In this document: positions 40,972 through 42,566 of the stretch, one piece after another
Numbering within the stretch: the first letter of the stretch is position 1
Layout: every line of letters starts with the position of its first letter
Source of the DNA: an uncultured Eubacteriales bacterium
Lineage (GTDB): Bacteria; Bacillota; Clostridia; Oscillospirales; QAKW01
Assembly: GCA_902492505.1 (NCBI GenBank)
Contig: CABULU010000010.1
Location: 1-42,566, forward strand
DNA: 42,566 bases
Direction of reading: 5' to 3'
The notes under the pieces: generated by a model
Database searches by the model: none
What the model was told of the DNA's origin: nothing
Seen by the model: the letters and a program-made list of their open reading frames with translations, nothing else
Program-made: the position numbers and the translations under genes

Positions 40972-41639
40972 TGGGTTATAATATCGCAATAGACGGTCCG
41001 AGCGGCGCGGGTAAAAGTTCTCTTTCGCGCGCGGTAGCTAAGGAAATCGGTTTTATGTATATTGATACCGGTGCTCTGTATCGTACAATAGGTTTATATG
41101 TATACAGAAATAAGATACAGGCAGAGAATGAGTCTGCAGTGGCTTTAGCTCTTTCGGATATTAAAATAAATATTGACTTTATTGACGGATATCAGCATGT
41201 TTTTTTAAACGGCAAGGATGTTTCGGAGGATATACGCATTCATGAAGTCAGTGATTATACTTCAAAGGTAAGTGCTTTTGCGTGTGTGCGTGAATTTTTG
41301 CTTAAAACACAGAGAGAGCTTGCAGAAAAATACGATGTTATAATGGACGGCAGGGATATAGGCTCTGTTGTTCTTCCGCATGCTGAGCTTAAAATTTATC
41401 TTACGGCTTCCGCCCAGGAGCGTGCAAAACGTCGTTTTGACGAGCTTATATTAAAGGGACAGAATGTAAAATATGAGACTGTACTTCACGATGTTATTGA
41501 ACGTGATTTACGTGATATGAACAGAAAAACAGCTCCTCTCAAAATAGCTGAAGGTGCCGTCGTGGTGGATACTACCGGAAATACATTTGAGCAATCGCTT
41601 AAAGCGCTTTTAGATGTAATTAAGGAGAAACTGAAATGA
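40971..41639 (+). CDS. cmk: (d)CMP kinase
   Basis: This enzyme phosphorylates CMP and dCMP. The product has 222 residues. I choose ATG 40971, 6 bases after GGAGG; the ATG three bases earlier is also possible. It begins YNIAIDGPSGAGKSSLSRAVA with Walker A GPSGAGKS, then FMYIDTGALYRTIGLY (CMP site), YDVIMDGRDIGSVVLPHAE and KIYLTASAQERAKRRFDEL. It overlaps plsC by four bases in the conserved cmk-plsC-ispH order. Confidence 0.97.
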   Translation: MGYNIAIDGPSGAGKSSLSRAVAKEIGFMYIDTGALYRTIGLYVYRNKIQAENESAVALALSDIKINIDFIDGYQHVFLNGKDVSEDIRIHEVSDYTSKVSAFACVREFLLKTQRELAEKYDVIMDGRDIGSVVLPHAELKIYLTASAQERAKRRFDELILKGQNVKYETVLHDVIERDLRDMNRKTAPLKIAEGAVVVDTTGNTFEQSLKALLDVIKEKLK

Positions 41640-42229
41640 GCTTTTATACTGTGGCAAGGGAGATTGTAAGACCCGTCGGAGCCTTGTTTTTTCCGATAAA
41701 AGTACACGGCGACAGAAATTTATTGCCTGAAAATACGGGCGTTGTACTTTGCGCAAATCATATTTCTTTTCTTGACGTTATTTTTCTGGCGCTGACATTT
41801 AAAAGGCAGATTCATTTTGTGGGTAAGGAAAAGTATGCGCAGAACATAATTTTAAAGCCTCTTTTTAAATGGCTTGGTTCATTTGGTATAAACACCGAAA
41901 AACCGGATATTGCTGCCGTGAAAAGATGCATAGGTGTAGCTGCCGGAGGCGATGTTCTCGGTATTTTCCCTGAGGGCACAAGAATTTTAAACGGTAAAGT
42001 ATCAAATCCTATGCCGGGAGTTATCATGATTGCACATAAGGCAAAGGTGCCTGTATTTTATGCTAAGATAAGCCCGCGCTGCGGCAAGTTCAGATTGTTT
42101 GTAAAAACCGATATTTATATCGGAAATTCAATTTCAACACAGGAACTGGGCGTTGTCGGCGGTCGCGGCAGCGAATATAAAGAAGCCGCAGAGAAATTAA
42201 TGGATAAAATTTATAAATTAGGTGAATGA
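41636..42229 (+). CDS. plsC: 1-acyl-sn-glycerol-3-phosphate acyltransferase family protein
   Basis: This enzyme adds the second acyl chain in phosphatidic acid synthesis. The product has 197 residues, the short Firmicutes form. It has the catalytic H-x4-D in CANHISFLDVIFLA, motif II GSFGINTEKPDIAAVKRC with the substrate arginine region, motif III LGIFPEGTR and motif IV VPVFYAKIS. An amphipathic N-terminus (YTVAREIVRPVGALFFPI) may lie on the membrane. It starts in the cmk stop (ATGA) and overlaps ispH. Confidence 0.94.
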   Translation: MSFYTVAREIVRPVGALFFPIKVHGDRNLLPENTGVVLCANHISFLDVIFLALTFKRQIHFVGKEKYAQNIILKPLFKWLGSFGINTEKPDIAAVKRCIGVAAGGDVLGIFPEGTRILNGKVSNPMPGVIMIAHKAKVPVFYAKISPRCGKFRLFVKTDIYIGNSISTQELGVVGGRGSEYKEAAEKLMDKIYKLGE

Positions 42230-42566
42230 TGACGGTCAGGGTAATTAAAAATGCCGGATTTTGTTTTGGAGTTTCACGTGCTTTGGAGCTTTTAAACTCT
42301 GAAATACAAAAAGGCAGTGAAAACTTATATACTCTCGGTGAAATTATACATAATCCCGATATAATTAAAGACGTGACAGATGCCGGTGTACGGATTATTA
42401 ACGATGTGAACAGTCTTGTATGCGGAGACAGGCTTGTTGTGCGCGCACACGGAGCTACTGTTGCGGAAGCAGAACGGCTTGGAAATGCAGGGGTCTGTGT
42501 TATTGATGCAACCTGTCCGTTTGTCTCAAAAATTCATGAAATTGTCAAAAAATGCAGTGAAAAGGG
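42229..42566 (+). CDS. ispH: 4-hydroxy-3-methylbut-2-enyl diphosphate reductase IspH (3' end outside window)
   Basis: IspH is the last enzyme of the MEP isoprenoid pathway, an iron-sulfur protein making IPP and DMAPP. The first 112 residues are visible. Conserved features are IKNAGFCFGVSRAL with the first cluster cysteine, LGEIIHNPDII with the substrate histidine, VRAHGATV with the second histidine and IDATCPFVSKIH with the second cysteine. In many Clostridia this gene is fused to ribosomal protein S1 repeats; the window ends too early to tell. ATG 42226 is an alternative start. Confidence 0.95.
   Translation, partial: MTVRVIKNAGFCFGVSRALELLNSEIQKGSENLYTLGEIIHNPDIIKDVTDAGVRIINDVNSLVCGDRLVVRAHGATVAEAERLGNAGVCVIDATCPFVSKIHEIVKKCSEK

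Noticed and set aside
1..42566. CRISPR array, insertion sequence, prophage or integrase
   Set aside because: No regularly spaced repeats, transposase, phage structural gene or integrase was seen on either strand.

Overview
The window is a gene-dense, moderately AT-rich stretch of a Firmicutes chromosome, most likely an anaerobic Clostridia of the Oscillospirales/Ruminococcaceae type. I infer this from gene order and family content, not from a search. The supporting orders are ruvC-ruvA-ruvB, SRP RNA-dnaX-ybaB-recR, cmk-plsC-ispH and DUF5711-CvpA. Energy-coupling factor (ECF) transporters, Ktr potassium uptake, a CIRCE heat-shock operator and AGGAGG-type ribosome binding sites point the same way. 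No phage, insertion sequence, integrase or CRISPR array was seen.

Layout. 1-11031 (+) is one long run of tightly spaced or overlapping genes: the RuvABC resolvasome, an rRNA-type methyltransferase, the shared ECF module EcfA1-EcfA2-EcfT, TruA, a DUF5711 membrane protein, CvpA, PgsA and a ClpE-like unfoldase with an N-terminal zinc finger. 11039-13717 (+) holds the KtrB/KtrA potassium channel and a CIRCE-associated Hsp20. 13735-16369 (-) holds a THUMP methyltransferase, a dGTPase-like HD protein and a 56-residue membrane-type small protein. 16452-22507 (+) is the most unusual part: GtrA and two large membrane proteins that keep the layout of P-type ATPases but have lost catalytic motifs, on either side of rlmB. 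22511-25431 (+) is the SRP RNA-dnaX-ybaB-recR block, in which dnaX is broken by one in-frame TAG. 25449-32490 (+) carries a phosphohexomutase and a complete branched-chain amino acid type ABC transporter, livKHMGF, behind a 320-base structured leader. 32492-38729 (-) carries BlaR1/BlaI with a clear promoter and operators, a self-contained ECF transporter (S component, fused double ATPase, EcfT) led by a methyltransferase, and tRNA-Thr(CGT). 38790-42566 (+) holds an RpiR regulator, an HI0933-family flavoprotein, Cmk, PlsC and the start of IspH.

How it fits together. Most of the window is housekeeping: recombination, tRNA/rRNA modification, phospholipid synthesis (PgsA, PlsC), replication clamp loading, protein quality control and nutrient import. 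The items that merit attention are the paired pseudo-P-type ATPases, the dnaX nonsense codon, the liv leader, the CIRCE element that can also act as a terminator, and the second ECF operon placed directly behind a tRNA terminator.
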